DNA from: Hormiphora californensis
Taxonomy: Eukaryota; Ctenophora; Tentaculata; Cydippida; Pleurobrachiidae
Length of the DNA: 64,000 bases
Direction: 5' to 3'
NCBI GenBank assembly: GCA_020137815.1
Contig: CM035357.1
Coordinates: 1,074,974-1,138,973, forward strand
This document shows, piece after piece, positions 12,541 through 33,145 of this stretch (position 1 is the stretch's first letter; the number at the start of each line of letters is the position of its first letter). The translations under genes and the position numbers were made by a program. The notes beneath the pieces are model-generated. The model saw nothing but the letters and a program-made list of their open reading frames with translations. It had not been told where the DNA came from and did not search any database.

Positions 12541-12629
12541 TAAACAACCAAATCAGAATTCGTTTTTTTATCAGTGACGGTTATCAGCCAATCAGGGACC
12601 AGTATATTCCCTGATTCGGTCGGTTCCTG
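12541..12629. mobile_element. hAT-type MITE copy, right half intact
   Basis: It ends in CTGATTCGGTCGGTTCCTG, identical to the terminus of intact copies. The left terminus is missing and homopolymers are expanded. Confidence 0.7.
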
Positions 12630-12776
12630 CTCACAATCACACACGTTAGAACTGGCAGTAAAAATGCTAGAAAAATGGGAACAACTGTATACACAGACAT
12701 TGGACAAAATCAGAAAGATCAGAGCTGGGGTGGGGGGCACCCGATTAAAACAGGGCTACTAAAAACGTAACAAAAT

Positions 12777-13667
12777 TTAAAAAACTGTCCACCCATCACC
12801 CCACCCCCCAATTATGGACTGGTCACTAGCCAGAATCTCCTTAACATGTCTCACACATTCCTCTGGAGTATCGAAAATGTCCATGCCGTGATGAAGGGCC
12901 ATGTCTTGTAGGTAGGCCCGGCACCTCCGATAGTCCTTCTGTGCGGTGGGTGAGGGGGGTGCCCTGGTTCCATCCGCACAATAGTCCCTCATGATAAAAC
13001 CCCCGTGATGCCCGACCTAACAGGGGAAAGCGGCCGGGATCATGCAGGGGTTGGGGTGTTCTCCCTCCGGGGGATGATCATAGATGAAATCCTCCTCCTG
13101 CTCTTTATGGAAATCGTAGAAGGGAAGGACATCAACTGGGGCATCACTCTCCCGCAGGAGGGTCTCAAAAGCCTCGATCTCACCCTTCTTCTTCTTGAAA
13201 GGCGTTGCCACTCCAGGCCGGTACGATGATTTTCCCCCCGTTGGGTTTTTCTTTCCTTTCTCTGACGGAGGGGGCACTGGAGATTGCGTATAACTCGCTG
13301 TAGAACGCCAAAAGGATCCTTTGGGGAGGGGGGAGTTTTTTCCTTTCCCTAAACTTGTAGGCCGCCTCAACCTCGGGTGAAATTACAACCTCCGTAGGTC
13401 TGCTGCACACCCAAACACTGCTCATGTTCTTGATGGGCCCCCCTTGCTGCATATATCAAACAATCGATGGTTTTGGCCCGGAAAAAAGTACTTTAGAGCG
13501 TGATTTCCCCTCCCCCGGTTTTTGGCGTGACCTTGAATCCCCCGACCATTTATACAGAGCGAGAACGTGGGGGGGGCTGCGGTGGCGGATCTTGGTGCAA
13601 CTGTGTAAATACGAGTTTTCTTTTTTCGTGCCTTTCCGTCAGCTTGTCTCCTCTTGATGCACTTCAC
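12777..13667 (-). pseudogene. Broken gene of unknown family
   Basis: Three overlapping minus-strand open segments read like one protein of about 290 residues. The first (13,667 to about 13,440) opens with basic MKCIKRRQADGKARKKKT. The second (to about 13,340) contains SRPTEVVISPEVEAAYKF. The third (to 12,777) contains GEIEAFETLLRESDAPVDV and, after an in-frame TAG at 13,017-13,019, DYRRCRAYLQDMALHHG and DTPEECVRHVKEILASD. The frame change near 13,320-13,345 falls in an A/C homopolymer cluster, so consensus error is as likely as real decay. Composition is that of a soluble, mixed-charge protein. No domain was recognised. It lies antisense upstream of the first placed CNOT4 exon. Confidence 0.5.
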
Positions 13668-13865
13668 TACTTTTTCAGTTTTTAGCTGTACTTTTACAGC
13701 ACATTAAATGTTGCAATACGATTTAAGTGTCTCTGCTGCCGATTGAAGTGTCTCTGCTGGTAGAGGTTTTTTGCTTCCTAATCGACCATATCGATCTCCA
13801 TTTTTTCCAGTCACTATCTTTTCCCCACTATCTCTACGTCTCTCTTTTTTGTAGCTCACTCCTTT

Positions 13866-13971
13866 CAGTCTCTCTTTCTATCTCTCTCTCCTACTATCTC
13901 TTTTTCTCTCTCTTTCTTTCTCTCTCTCTCTCTCTCTCTCTCATTCTTTATCTCTCTCTCTCTCTCTCCTC

Positions 13972-14006
<35 letters not shown>
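13866..14006. repeat. CT-rich microsatellite
   Basis: About 140 bp of CT repeat with TATC and CATT interruptions. Confidence 0.9.
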
Positions 14007-14011
<5 letters not shown>

Positions 14012-14293
14012 TCTACATGATTGCATTTACATTATAATGCCGGAAAAAGGCTCGTTACTTAGGATTTTGCGTTGAGTGGCCATCTCTTTCCATCTTTTTA
14101 ATCGACCAATTAGCTTTCTTCTGCTGATGATCTGTTATTAGCCTATACTTGTTAAAGTCACTAGAAACCAATTGCTACTCATCTCAGAGAGATTTGTGTG
14201 TTTGTCAATGTGTGTGTTTTCTTTGTGTGAATTTGGTTTTTGTACGGGTGGCGCTGCTGACTGTATTTTGATCTCTGACTGACCTGATATACA

Positions 14294-14313
14294 GTGGGAC
14301 CCCGATTTACCGG
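14294..14313. mobile_element. Terminus of the CAGT...CCCCGATTTACCGG MITE
   Basis: TA is followed by CAGTGGGACCCCGATTTACC, the best-preserved left end of the family seen at 8119 and 55,387. Only the terminus remains, about 75 bp upstream of a CNOT4 exon. Confidence 0.5.
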
Positions 14314-14386
14314 CACTGATTATTCTGATATTAGATTTGTAATCCTCTCTGTAGATGACTAACAAGGTTTATCTTTTCCCCATTAG

Positions 14387-24357
<9,971 letters not shown>

Positions 24358-26005
24358 TCGCGGCAGACATCTCAAGACTCCCAGTCCCAGTGTGTGCGAA
24401 CCGCCTTCTTCTCAATGTGTGTGTGTGTGTATCTCCCTGTATTGGCGATTAGATGTGTACCTGTAGAGAGAGTAATAGGGGATTTAATATATAATGAGAG
24501 AGATGCTAATTTAGATTGTTCATCATTTTCTCTCCGTGATATATATCAGGAACCAATCAGAACTCGTTATTTAGGTCACGTGACTGGTTATCAACCAATC
24601 AGGGACCAGTATTTCCTGATTCGGTCGGTTCCTGATATATATCTTGATTCCGATTTGTGTTAATATATCTCTAGTATAAAGTGTGTGGACTCTGTCTTTT
24701 TCCTTCGCACATTGTGTCTACGTTCTCCTCCCTTCTTCCTGCTCCCATAAAATATATTGGTTTTGGCGCCCTTTCTTTCCTATGATGATATATTTCGTGC
24801 GAAACATCCCTGCATGAGTTTGTAAAATGGAAAATGAACTAACTCTTAGAGCTCACCTTACAGTAAAATAATGTGTCTTTTATCTTTGTCATGGGGGCGA
24901 GGAGAATCATTAATAATCCCTCGCCTTTAACCGAAAAGGGGGTCGAGCTAGCCAAAACAATCGGTGGTCAAACACGGTCCCCGCAGCGAAGGACAGTTGT
25001 GGTTAACATGATACCCGGGTTCTTTTTTGTAGTTGGTAAGTTGGTTAACCGTACCATGTGAGGACCGGTTACGATCGAAACGGTGTATATGTCGGCCATT
25101 TAAAATACACTGCACGTCGGTTTTCAGTGAAATGTATACTGTGTAGTGCTACCAGACGTATATATTAGTTGTGTATTATGCCAGACATTGCTACACACAT
25201 ATTATCCCGGAAATGGTCCCCTGCACATTATTGGATGGTTGTGCGCGGCTCAACCCCTCCCTAAATTGTCGTGCGCGCGCCATAATAGGGGTCCTTTCCA
25301 CGCGAGAGTGCTATCGCGCGTTACAACATATACCGTCTCTCTCAATACACTGTCTGAGAGAGAATTCCGCCTTCATATTTGAATATTCACTCACTCAGTT
25401 GACTGTCAGACGAGTGAGTGAGAGGCCAGGGGAGAGAGAGAGAGTGGGAGGCCAGGGAAGAAAGAATGAGAGCTGAGAGAGAGAGAGAGAGAAAGAGAGG
25501 AGAGATAATATTATACTGCTGGCAGTGAAAACTGCATGTCCATGAGAAACCAGACTAACCAAACAAAGAAACTTGAAACACAGACATTTTATTGCTGGCA
25601 AAATAAATTAGAAATTATTTCTTCATAATCATGATAACATTCCTCTTTATAAAATCTCAACAATTAATATGTTCATTGTCCTTGCTCAAAATCCCGGGTG
25701 AACCTTGGTCAATATCATTTAGTGAAACTCCTGATCACTGAACACTTGAAAAATTGTCTTTAAAGTCATTAGTCAGGAAGGTTCCTCCATCTATCTAATC
25801 AGGAATTATGTACAGCCACCTACCAGCCAGCTAGTGAATGTACAGGGTGGCACAGGGAGATTGTATCAAGGACAAGGAGGATGGTTTTTGTTGAGTAACT
25901 CCATCCCTTCTTCACCCTCAAAAACTCGGAGTAGTATTTCTGAAATGGAATATACCGTTAGAAATATAAAGATGGAAGTTGGTGTCACTTTTTGTATTGG
26001 TGTAT
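24358..26005. other. Probable CNOT4 3'-UTR and intergenic sequence
   Basis: Contains a short GT run, the MITE at 24,547-24,634 and the last GA-rich tract (about 25,430-25,505). No gene recognised. This is the right-hand limit of microsatellite-rich sequence. Confidence 0.5.
24547..24634. mobile_element. hAT-type MITE, internally deleted, with 8-bp target duplication
   Basis: Starts CAGGAACCAATCAGAACTCG and ends GATTCGGTCGGTTCCTG, flanked by ATATATAT on both sides (24,539-24,546 and 24,635-24,642). About 20 bp of the left terminal region is missing relative to the copy at 19,796. Confidence 0.85.
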
Positions 26006-26205
26006 TATACCAAAACTAATTGAAATTAGTAGGCCGGAAAGGTTGCCCTATGATTTGAGCTACCTTTGCCACCGTAACATTCACGGGGTAAAAACAGGGT
26101 ATAACAGATGCTTCGTCTATCTTCAAAAGGAAATGTAGGTGCCAAAGGTAGCTCAAATCATAGGGCAACCTTTCCGGCCTACTAATTTCAATTAGTTTTG
26201 GTATA
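26006..26205. mobile_element. 200-bp hairpin MITE capping the left inverted repeat
   Basis: Ends are TATACCAAAACTAATTG and its complement, with arms of about 65 bp containing AGGCCGGAAAGGTTGCCCTA and ATTTGAGCTACC. A very similar 210-bp copy sits at 41,565-41,774. TA at each end suggests TA target duplication. Confidence 0.8.
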
Positions 26206-27103
26206 ATTTGCATCATTTTTGGGATTTTTTATCCATTTAGATGTAGTATAACAAGTACGGAGAGGATGGAATCGCTAAGTTGAATTTTTTCATTTTTGAC
26301 GTCATTTTGACGGCATAAAATGACTTCACGGCGTCATGACGTCAAAATTTTGACGTCATATCATCGGGATTACCTAGATGAAGATACTGACCAAGTTTGA
26401 GATCGATTGGATAAGATTTGAGTCCGCTATGGCGAAAAAACCCATATCGTCATATCTATTTTTAAACAGTCATAACACTTTAGACGCGTTTTAAGACCCT
26501 TATACGTCTGGTTTTGAAAATTCGATATATGGTTTCTGAAAGTTCAGACAATTCTCTTTCCATGATATAGTCTTCGTTTTTCGATTAGAATCCGTCTTCA
26601 GGCTGTAAATTGAGCTCAAAGAATTTTGGTCAGAGTCTGAAAAATGACGACTTTAAGACGTTCTGTAGGACGTTCCTGGCGATGAAAAGGGACGCCACCT
26701 CGACTAATGCACACACATCCAGTAGATCTACCAGCTGTGAAAACGAAAAGTTTCTATCTCTTTTCGTTTGGCGTGAATATGGTTTATAAAAAGCGTCTCT
26801 CCTACGTGCGCGTATGCGCGCGCGTGCATATGTGTTACACTGAATCTAGGGCAAATGGGACCTGTCTGTAACTTCAGTTCCAGATGAGATAGAGACTTGA
26901 AATTTTGAACTTAAGTTAATGACCTCGAGCCGGGTATACATTCCAATTTTCAAGTCAAACGGATGAATGGGAGCCACGCTATAGCCTTCTGAAATCTGGG
27001 TTTTCAGTCAAAACACCCATAAAACGTATAACTGCGTTTCTGGCGGCGCTTTGCTGTTTGGGGGAGGGGGAATGGCAACCTTTGCGCTTGCCAGCGCAGT
27101 GAT
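26206..27103. repeat. Left ~0.9 kb inverted repeat
   Basis: Starts with TTTGCATCATTTTTGGGATT and runs to GGCAACCTTTGCGCTTGCCA. It matches 40,687-41,564 in reverse complement over its whole length at roughly 85% identity by eye. It is rich in GACGTCA-type palindromes and has no long reading frame. Confidence 0.8.
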
Positions 27104-27179
27104 TTATCTAAAACACAATAGGACAATACGGAATAGGTAAAGGACTATGGGACATTTCTTACCATTTGATTTATAGGAA

Positions 27180-28043
27180 GATTTTCTAGATCCAAGTTTT
27201 TCAGTTACTGGACCCACCAATCACCCCTGCAGTAGCTATGATTCGTAATCAGTCAACCTCTTTCATAGCTACCCTTGTGAACACCAACAACTATTCGTTG
27301 TCCTCATTGCCTCCACTTTACAGACTTTTCCATCACCGGTGATGATAACCACCCCACCGTTAACCACCGCACCACAAGGCACAACTCAGGTCACGAGCCA
27401 TACCTTCCCGGTCCCAAGACCCTCTGATCACCGACCAACCGGTTCCAAACACCAGGGAGATAAACACTGCGCTGGAAAACCTAACTATCCCGCACAATAC
27501 CAGAGGATACCACATGAACTTCTCACTCCCGGAAAGGGCGCCTCATACCGACATAGAGTTTAGCCCCAGAAAACTTTGGGATGCCCGAACCCAATTTTTT
27601 GATTGTGCTACCCTCCAACAACAGCACCACGAAATTATGATCGGATTAACTATAATCTGTGGAGAGGAAAATGCGCAGAAGACAGAAAACGTGGCGGAGG
27701 CGTTGATCATGATGAAACGTTTTGCCTCCGCACTGAACTCCTGACTAGGCAAACCTGCTACAGGGTTTCCGACCTGGAAGGTATCCACTTCCGGCGCACG
27801 GCACCGGCCGACAGGATGACCCGCAAAAATGCGGTCCAGCTTTTCCTCAAATGCAGAGGCTTCGAGACTTCTAAAAGAATAGGAGTAATATTAAACGCAC
27901 TTGACAGAGGAGCTCTTGGCAACATAACCATAAAGGAGGAGAAAACGATGCAGCAAATGCAACGAATCTCGACACAGATATCCCTAATCCCAATACCTGT
28001 GGTTTATCTTGAATCTTGCGAGGAATTAAAAATTTCAATATAA
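27180..28043 (+). pseudogene. Helical-protein family copy A
   Basis: First of five related copies. An N-terminal low-complexity part (TTAPQGTTQVTSHTFPVPRP) is followed by a frame change, then EFSPRKLWDARTQFFDCATL, LTIICGEENAQKTENVAEAL and MKRFA, a second frame change at about 27,730, and then the conserved core LLTRQTCYRVSDLEG, RKNAVQLFLKCRGFETSKRI, LDRGALGNITIKEEKTM and QRISTQIS. The core recurs in copies B and D. The predicted protein is mostly helical and mixed-charge with no signal or membrane segment. No known domain was recognised. Confidence 0.6.
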
Positions 28044-28199
28044 AATTTGAGCACTTTCAAACAAATGAGTTTTAAAATACTAAATGAACAAAATAAAACA
28101 ATCACATACACACACATAACCTGATCACAATGTGTCAACCAACACCTTGGCTTGGAGTGACATAAATATTTGTACCCACAAAGAACACTGTGGTATTTC

Positions 28200-28906
28200 T
28201 TACCATTTGATTTATAGGAAGATTTTCTGGACCCAAGTTTTTCAATCACGGGACCCACCCGCCACCGATCACCCCTGTAGCTATGAGTCGTAATAAGTCG
28301 ACCTCTTTCATAACTACCCTTATAAACACCACCTCAACAACTATTCGTTTGACCTCATTACCTCCCCTTTACAGTCAGTTCCATCGCCGGCAACTCTACA
28401 ACTCAGGTCACGAGTAACACCAATAACAAGGAAAACCAGCGGCCATCTGAAGCAAGATGTACAAAAAGACGGGCTGAGGATATATACACCGAGGCAGAGA
28501 AAAGACAAAAGACCCGGGAGGAAGCTCAGAAGTAAGTGAACATTTATTAGTATAGATCTAACTAGATAGAATGAAATATGGAAGGAATACAGAATTGAAT
28601 GTAACTGTACACTCACCGATATAAAACCCCCCCCCCCCCCCCCCCCATGACATTGAAGGGATTCAAGCGAAAACGGCAAGAAACGGAACAGTTCCCGGCA
28701 TCGAGAAAACCAAGGATGCTGTCCGCATGTTCATAAAAACAAGAGGTCTCGAAACGACGAGACAGGTTGAGGTGATCTTACACCTCTTTGACGAGGGGGC
28801 TCGGGGCAACGAGTTGGTGACCACAGAGGACTGCCTGGAAGTGCTGAAGAGGATTTCGACGAAACTCTGTGAACCACTGTTCCTGCTGTTGAATTTACAT
28901 TTATAA
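28200..28906 (+). CDS. Helical-protein family copy B (two exons)
   Basis: The left part repeats the upstream module of copies A and C (STSFITTL...). An exon ending at 28,531 before GTAAGT encodes GNSTTQVTSNTNNKENQRPS and KRRAEDIYTEAEKRQKTREE, a basic, nuclear-localisation-like stretch. After a C-homopolymer intron end, 28,649-28,906 encodes KDAVRMFIKTRGLETTRQVE, LFDEGARGNELVTTEDCLEV and KRISTKL, then a stop. It aligns with copies A and D along this core. The splice between the halves is an inference. Confidence 0.5.
28626..28646. repeat. C homopolymer
   Basis: About 20 consecutive C residues, likely variable in length and error-prone. Confidence 0.9.
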
Positions 28907-29226
28907 AAGTAAATGCACGTGCAGAATTGAATTTCCCCTTGGTACCCAACTGCAACCGGGAGAGATCTCTCCAGGTCGCTCTAATAATTGCACGTGCAAG
29001 TGTAGTTGCTAGGTGATCTCTGTCACACAATTTGCTTAGTAAGTAGTATGATTCTAGATTTATTATGTTCTGCAAATTATTTACACGTTGTTATCGGAAT
29101 ATACAAAAACAGTATCTGTCAAACACACGCATCCATATAGATAGGGGATGAAAATCATATCTACGAAATTACAACTAACATCAACAAACATGATCAGGTT
29201 TTGCACGATCTCTCGAAAAACATTAA

Positions 29227-29655
29227 TTGTCGTACAAACACGTAAATTTTCATTCAGGTAATTGCACAAGCAATTATGCACAAGGGACCAGTACAAATAA
29301 TACAGGTACTAACTTTGAAGACACGCTAACGGTGTGCGAGAGATTCTCAAAAAAGATTGAGGAGCTGACAAGGAAAACCTGCTATGGAATCAACGATCTA
29401 GTGATGAGCATACCTTTACACGAATCGGCACGGCACATGGACCGAATAGAAAGGAAAAATACCATACAGATGTATGTGAAATCCCGAGGAATGGAGGTAC
29501 CGAGAAGAATCAAGAATTTCCTCCACATTGTGGACCGAGGAGCGTTGGGGAACCTCCACCTCACAGACGAGGCAACGATGACCTTGATGAAGAGGAGCAG
29601 CGCAAACATATCATCGTCGTGTTGGTATCTTTTGAATATCGACAAAGATAACTAA
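29227..29655 (+). CDS. Helical-protein family copy D, longest intact core
   Basis: An uninterrupted frame. A TACAG acceptor-like site at about 29,305 precedes GTNFEDTLTVCERFSKKIEE, then LTRKTCYGINDLVMSIPLHE, RKNTIQMYVKSRGMEVPRRI, IVDRGALGNLHLTDEATMTL and MKRSSANIS. It is the best template for the family: an amphipathic-helix-rich domain of about 110 residues with the signature K-x-RG-[FLM]-E and D-x-GA-x-GN. The true start is uncertain; the ATG at 29,227 may lie in intron. Confidence 0.6.
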   Translation: MSYKHVNFHSGNCTSNYAQGTSTNNTGTNFEDTLTVCERFSKKIEELTRKTCYGINDLVMSIPLHESARHMDRIERKNTIQMYVKSRGMEVPRRIKNFLHIVDRGALGNLHLTDEATMTLMKRSSANISSSCWYLLNIDKDN

Positions 29656-30355
29656 GGTACGTACATATATACCTCAAACATAGTTAAGGTAGTAAGAAAA
29701 TATCACTACTCTAGACCACTACAACCCATGGGGTTAAAGAACATAATAAAGATTAAAGGTAATTTTATATTCCATTTTAGGCATATAAAATGACCTTTTT
29801 CTAATGTAGGGGGATAAGTTATACTGATATCTCTTGAAAATTCATTATTAGGTCATCCACCCAGAAACATCACTGGGATACATCATCTAAATCGAATACC
29901 ATTCTTCATAATATTTCCTTGACGTAAATCATTAATCAGAAGGATCGTCCGAGTCGTCAAAAATGTTTACAAACTTCCCTATCAGAAAATACCGGGAGTG
30001 ACGCACGATCGGCGGAGTATATAAGGAGACCCAGGCAGAGAGCGAGGTACCCCCTTTACCACCAACAACTCCTTCGCACACCGACAGCTGCAGGAGCCCT
30101 CCGTACCGACCAGCATTCTCTTCACCCCAGAGACTGAGAGACTGTTTCGTGTGTAGCATCAACATATACCCGTTTTAGTTTGACACATTATATCCGCTGT
30201 TCTGAAAACTACAAATAAACCTAAAATATTACAGGGGAAGTAATTTTGATATCTCCTTCTGGTGATCAACACACACACACGCCCTCCGTACAACGGTTAT
30301 ATAGGGGAATCTCACACACACACGGGCAGATCTCGGTCAAGGAGAGATTAATTGA
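29656..30355. other. Non-coding stretch between family copies
   Basis: No gene recognised. Contains the TATA-like site at 30,018 and a short CA-rich tract near 30,270-30,320. Confidence 0.4.
30018..30025 (+). promoter_or_regulatory. TATA-box-like site
   Basis: GTATATAAGG in a locally GC-richer context. No clear gene start follows within 150 bp, so this is only a candidate. Confidence 0.25.
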
Positions 30356-30414
30356 TTATTCAGAATAAAGAGATCTGAGCAAGAATTAAATAGGGAAGAA
30401 AATCGAAAAATACT

Positions 30415-30487
30415 GGGTTCGACCGGGAATTGAACCAGGGACCCCCAGAGAGACGCGCTCGATGCTCTACCACTGAGCTACCGAACC
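30415..30487 (-). tRNA. tRNA-like sequence, probably a pseudogene
   Basis: Seven-base acceptor stem (GGTTCGG with TCGAACC, one G-T), A box TAGCTCAGTGG, D stem GCTC/GAGC, T arm CCTGG-TTCAATT-CCCGG with a perfect B box GGTTCAATTCC. The anticodon arm does not fold: stem TCGAG/CTCTG has a mismatch and position 33 is not T. It could be a tRNA-derived element still transcribable by Pol III. Confidence 0.5.
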
Positions 30488-30560
30488 CCTTCGGTAGCTC
30501 AGTGGTAGAGCATCGAGCGTGTCTCTCTGGGGGTCCCTGGTTCAATTCCCGGTCGAACCC
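30488..30560 (+). tRNA. Mirror tRNA-like sequence, acceptor stem broken
   Basis: The mirror copy has the same A and B boxes and T arm, but its 5' end reads CCTTCGG, so the first two acceptor pairs are lost. The anticodon arm is again unfoldable. Confidence 0.4.
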
Positions 30561-30783
30561 AGTATTTTTCGATTTTCTTCCCTATTTAATTCTTGCTCAG
30601 ATCTCTTTATTCTGAATAAAATATTACATCACCCTTCATACCACCCACTTTACATTTAACAATAATAATACATTTATGACCTCATGGCCATCTCAAGAAT
30701 ACTTAACACGACTGCACTCGACGCCATTGCGGCTCATACTATAATTTTCAAAATAAAAAGTCCTACTATTAAATGGAATATGG

Positions 30784-31505
30784 GTGGACATTTCTTACCA
30801 TTTGATTTATAGGAAGATTTTCTGGACCCAAGTTTTTCAGTTACTGGACCCACCGGTCACCCCTGTAGTAGCTATGAGTCATAATCAGTCAACCTCTTTC
30901 ATAACTACCCTTGTGAACACCAACAACTATTCGTTTGACCTCATTACCTCCCCTTTACATTCAGTTCCATCACCGGTAATGATCGCCACCCCATCGGTAA
31001 CCACCGCACCACAAGGCACAACTCAGGTCACGAGCCATGCCTTCCCGGCCCCAAGACCCTCTGATCACCGACCCACCGGTTTCAAACACCAGGGAGATAA
31101 ACACTGCGCTGGAAAACCTAACTATCCCGCACAACACTAGAGGATACCACATGAACTTTGCACTCCCGGAAAGGGCGCCTCATACTGACAGGCGACATAG
31201 AGTTTAGCCCCAGAAAACTATGGGATGCCAGAACCCAAGTTTTTGATTGTGCTACCCTTCAACAACAGGTGCACCATGAAATCTTGATCGGATTGACGAT
31301 TATCTGCGAAGAGGAAAACTCGCAGAAAACACAGAACGTAGCGGAGGCATTGATCATGATGAAACGTTTTGCCCTCCGCACTGAACTCCTGACTAGGAAA
31401 ACCTGCTACAGGATTGCCGACCTGGAAGAAATAGGTAAAGAACACTGTGGCATTTCTTACCATTCGATTTATAGGAAGATTTATAGGCTGATTTATAATA
31501 CGTAG
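30784..31505 (+). CDS. Helical-protein family copy C, N-terminal part
   Basis: Repeats the copy A layout: upstream module (NQSTSFITTLVNTNNYSFDL, TTAPQGTTQVTSHAFPAPRP), a frame change near 31,140, then an open frame from 31,158 with EFSPRKLWDARTQVFDCATL, LTIICEEENSQKTQNVAEAL and LLTRKTCYRIADLEEIG. It then runs into a second copy of the TTTATAGGAAGATTTATAGG segment instead of the conserved core. Copy C shows that the two halves of copy A belong in one frame. Confidence 0.55.
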
Positions 31506-31663
31506 GGACGAATGTCGTATAATACCTTGCCGTCTTGAGTTCAAGGAAACCATCATACGACCTCCAACCTTGGGACTGGTACATTCACCAATCACGCGCC
31601 GCGCCACGCAAGCAACACTTTAACATCCACGTCCAGCGCCTCAAAGAATGAATTGCAGAACAG

Positions 31664-32032
31664 TTGAGAGAGGAGTATGAAAACATAGCCCGCAAGGAGA
31701 ACATGCAGCAAGTTTACAACTTTGAGGACACCCTGACAGTGTGCGAAAGCTTCTCAAAGAAGATCGAGGAATTACTAAGAAAAACCTGTTACAACATCAA
31801 CGACCTGGTGATGAGCATCCCATTCCAGTCGTCGGCACGTCACATGGACCCTGGAGAATTTGGAATGTATACCCTGCTCATTGTTATCACTCGCAAAAAA
31901 ATATACTCCATAGATACTGTCAGAGAAGACGGAGAAGACGCGGAAAAAAATAAGATACTGTCAAAATGCTATAAAGGAATACGAGGGAAGGTAAACGCCC
32001 ATACGAACATTGTTTCTCAGACCCTGTTCTAG
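31664..32032 (+). CDS. Helical-protein family copy E, C-terminally replaced
   Basis: Starts MREEYENIARKENMQQVYNF, then EDTLTVCESFSKKIEELLRK, TCYNINDLVMSIPFQSSARH, as in copy D. After HMD the similarity stops and an unrelated tail follows (PGEFGMYTLLIVITRKK). Confidence 0.55.
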   Translation: MREEYENIARKENMQQVYNFEDTLTVCESFSKKIEELLRKTCYNINDLVMSIPFQSSARHMDPGEFGMYTLLIVITRKKIYSIDTVREDGEDAEKNKILSKCYKGIRGKVNAHTNIVSQTLF

Positions 32033-32184
32033 TGAGTACTTGGCTGAAGGCGATGTCGAAAAAAGATATGACACAGATAAACACCCTCGCGGGTAAGTAA
32101 TGTTTCATTAAATATATTAACCCCCACATCTCTTGCTTTCCTGTTTTGTCCTCACTCGACAGGGGGGGAGGTGACATGTAACAC

Positions 32185-32591
32185 TTGGAGGAGGCGAAGA
32201 GAAAGGCCCCCGAGCAGTGGAACGTCGGCACTTATAAGATAATAGGAGTAGAATTTGTCAACGTCCCAACGGAGGCTGAAGCAATGATAACTGATGACAG
32301 AACGCCCGTACGAAGAGGAACATTCCATCAAACACTTTATTTTTTACATCTTTTTATACAATATACACCCTTCACGCAGTTGGAGGACCCAGCTCAATAA
32401 TGGAGAGGGGACATTACCTAGGAACTCCCAGAGGACTGGGGATGAGGTATAACAGAAGATACCAGGACGAAAACCGTCCTTACCGGCTGGACAAAACTTC
32501 TAAATCTGACAAAACAGACACTGAATCTCTAACTCTCATAGTGTGCCAGGAAACCTGGGCATGTTGCGTCAAACTGTTTAAAAAAGAATAA
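32185..32591 (+). CDS. Two small unidentified open frames in tandem
   Basis: The first (32,185-32,400) encodes EEAKRKAPEQWNVGTYKIIG and FVNVPTEAEAM, then becomes hydrophobic. The second starts at the next base (32,400 ATG overlapping the stop) and is basic (RYNRRYQDENRPYRLDKTSK). No family recognised. They may be exons or remnants. Confidence 0.3.
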
Positions 32592-32928
32592 TAACGCCAG
32601 AAACGACTCAAAAGGTGGTAACAGAGGTGGACAGAGTATAAATGCTTAAAGATATATTGTTTAGTCTAAAGATTTCGTATTTATGGTTGGCTAAAAAATA
32701 TCACCGTAGATATCGCAAAGGGCATCACGAGAATTTCTCATCGAGAAAAAGAAGAATCATGAATTCCAAATATAATACATGTGTTACTTACTTTTGTTAG
32801 TTTTGGAGGCTTCGTAGGATACCCGGCTGACCGGGAGAACATGATAAGGACCCAGGAGATGAGACAACTGGAACTAATAGAGTATCACCTCAACGATGTT
32901 GAGGAATAAGGATGACGTGCGCACGTCG

Positions 32929-33145
32929 TGTAGCTTCCTTTTGTAGGAGCGCCCTGCTGGCTTCTTTCAGGCCTGGTCTTGTTGGATAGGCTATCAGGGA
33001 CTTTATTACCCTCGTGCCAAATCGTATCCGATTTCTGGCACGAGAATCTGACGTCAGGTCGAGGGTAATAAAGTCCTTGATAGCCTATCCAACAAGGCCA
33101 GGCCTGAAAGAAGCCAGCAGGGCGCTCCTACAAAAGGAGGCTACA
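32929..33145. repeat. Hairpin with ~75-bp arms
   Basis: TAGCTTCCTTTTGTAGGAGC on the left pairs with GCTCCTACAAAAGGAGGCTA on the right, with few mismatches. A nested stem CTCGTGCCA/TGGCACGAG (33,011-33,043) closes the loop. The right arm is part of the open frame that follows. Confidence 0.85.

Larger units (their letters stand above)
30356..30619. repeat. 264-bp palindrome containing two head-to-head tRNA-like sequences
   Basis: Arms of about 130 bp, identical but for one base, meet at a CCCC loop (30,486-30,489). Each arm holds a tRNA-like sequence followed by the same 3' flank (CAGTATTTTTCGATTTTCTT). Confidence 0.92.

Noticed and set aside
12574-12762. Frame containing KMLEKWEQLYTQTLDKI as an exon
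   Set aside because: The short stretch is protein-like, but it starts inside a MITE, has no clear splice sites and lies in the suspect-quality block.
30415-30560. Functional tRNA genes
   Set aside because: The anticodon stem mismatches, position 33 is not T and the + copy has a broken acceptor stem. Only the promoter boxes and T arm are good.
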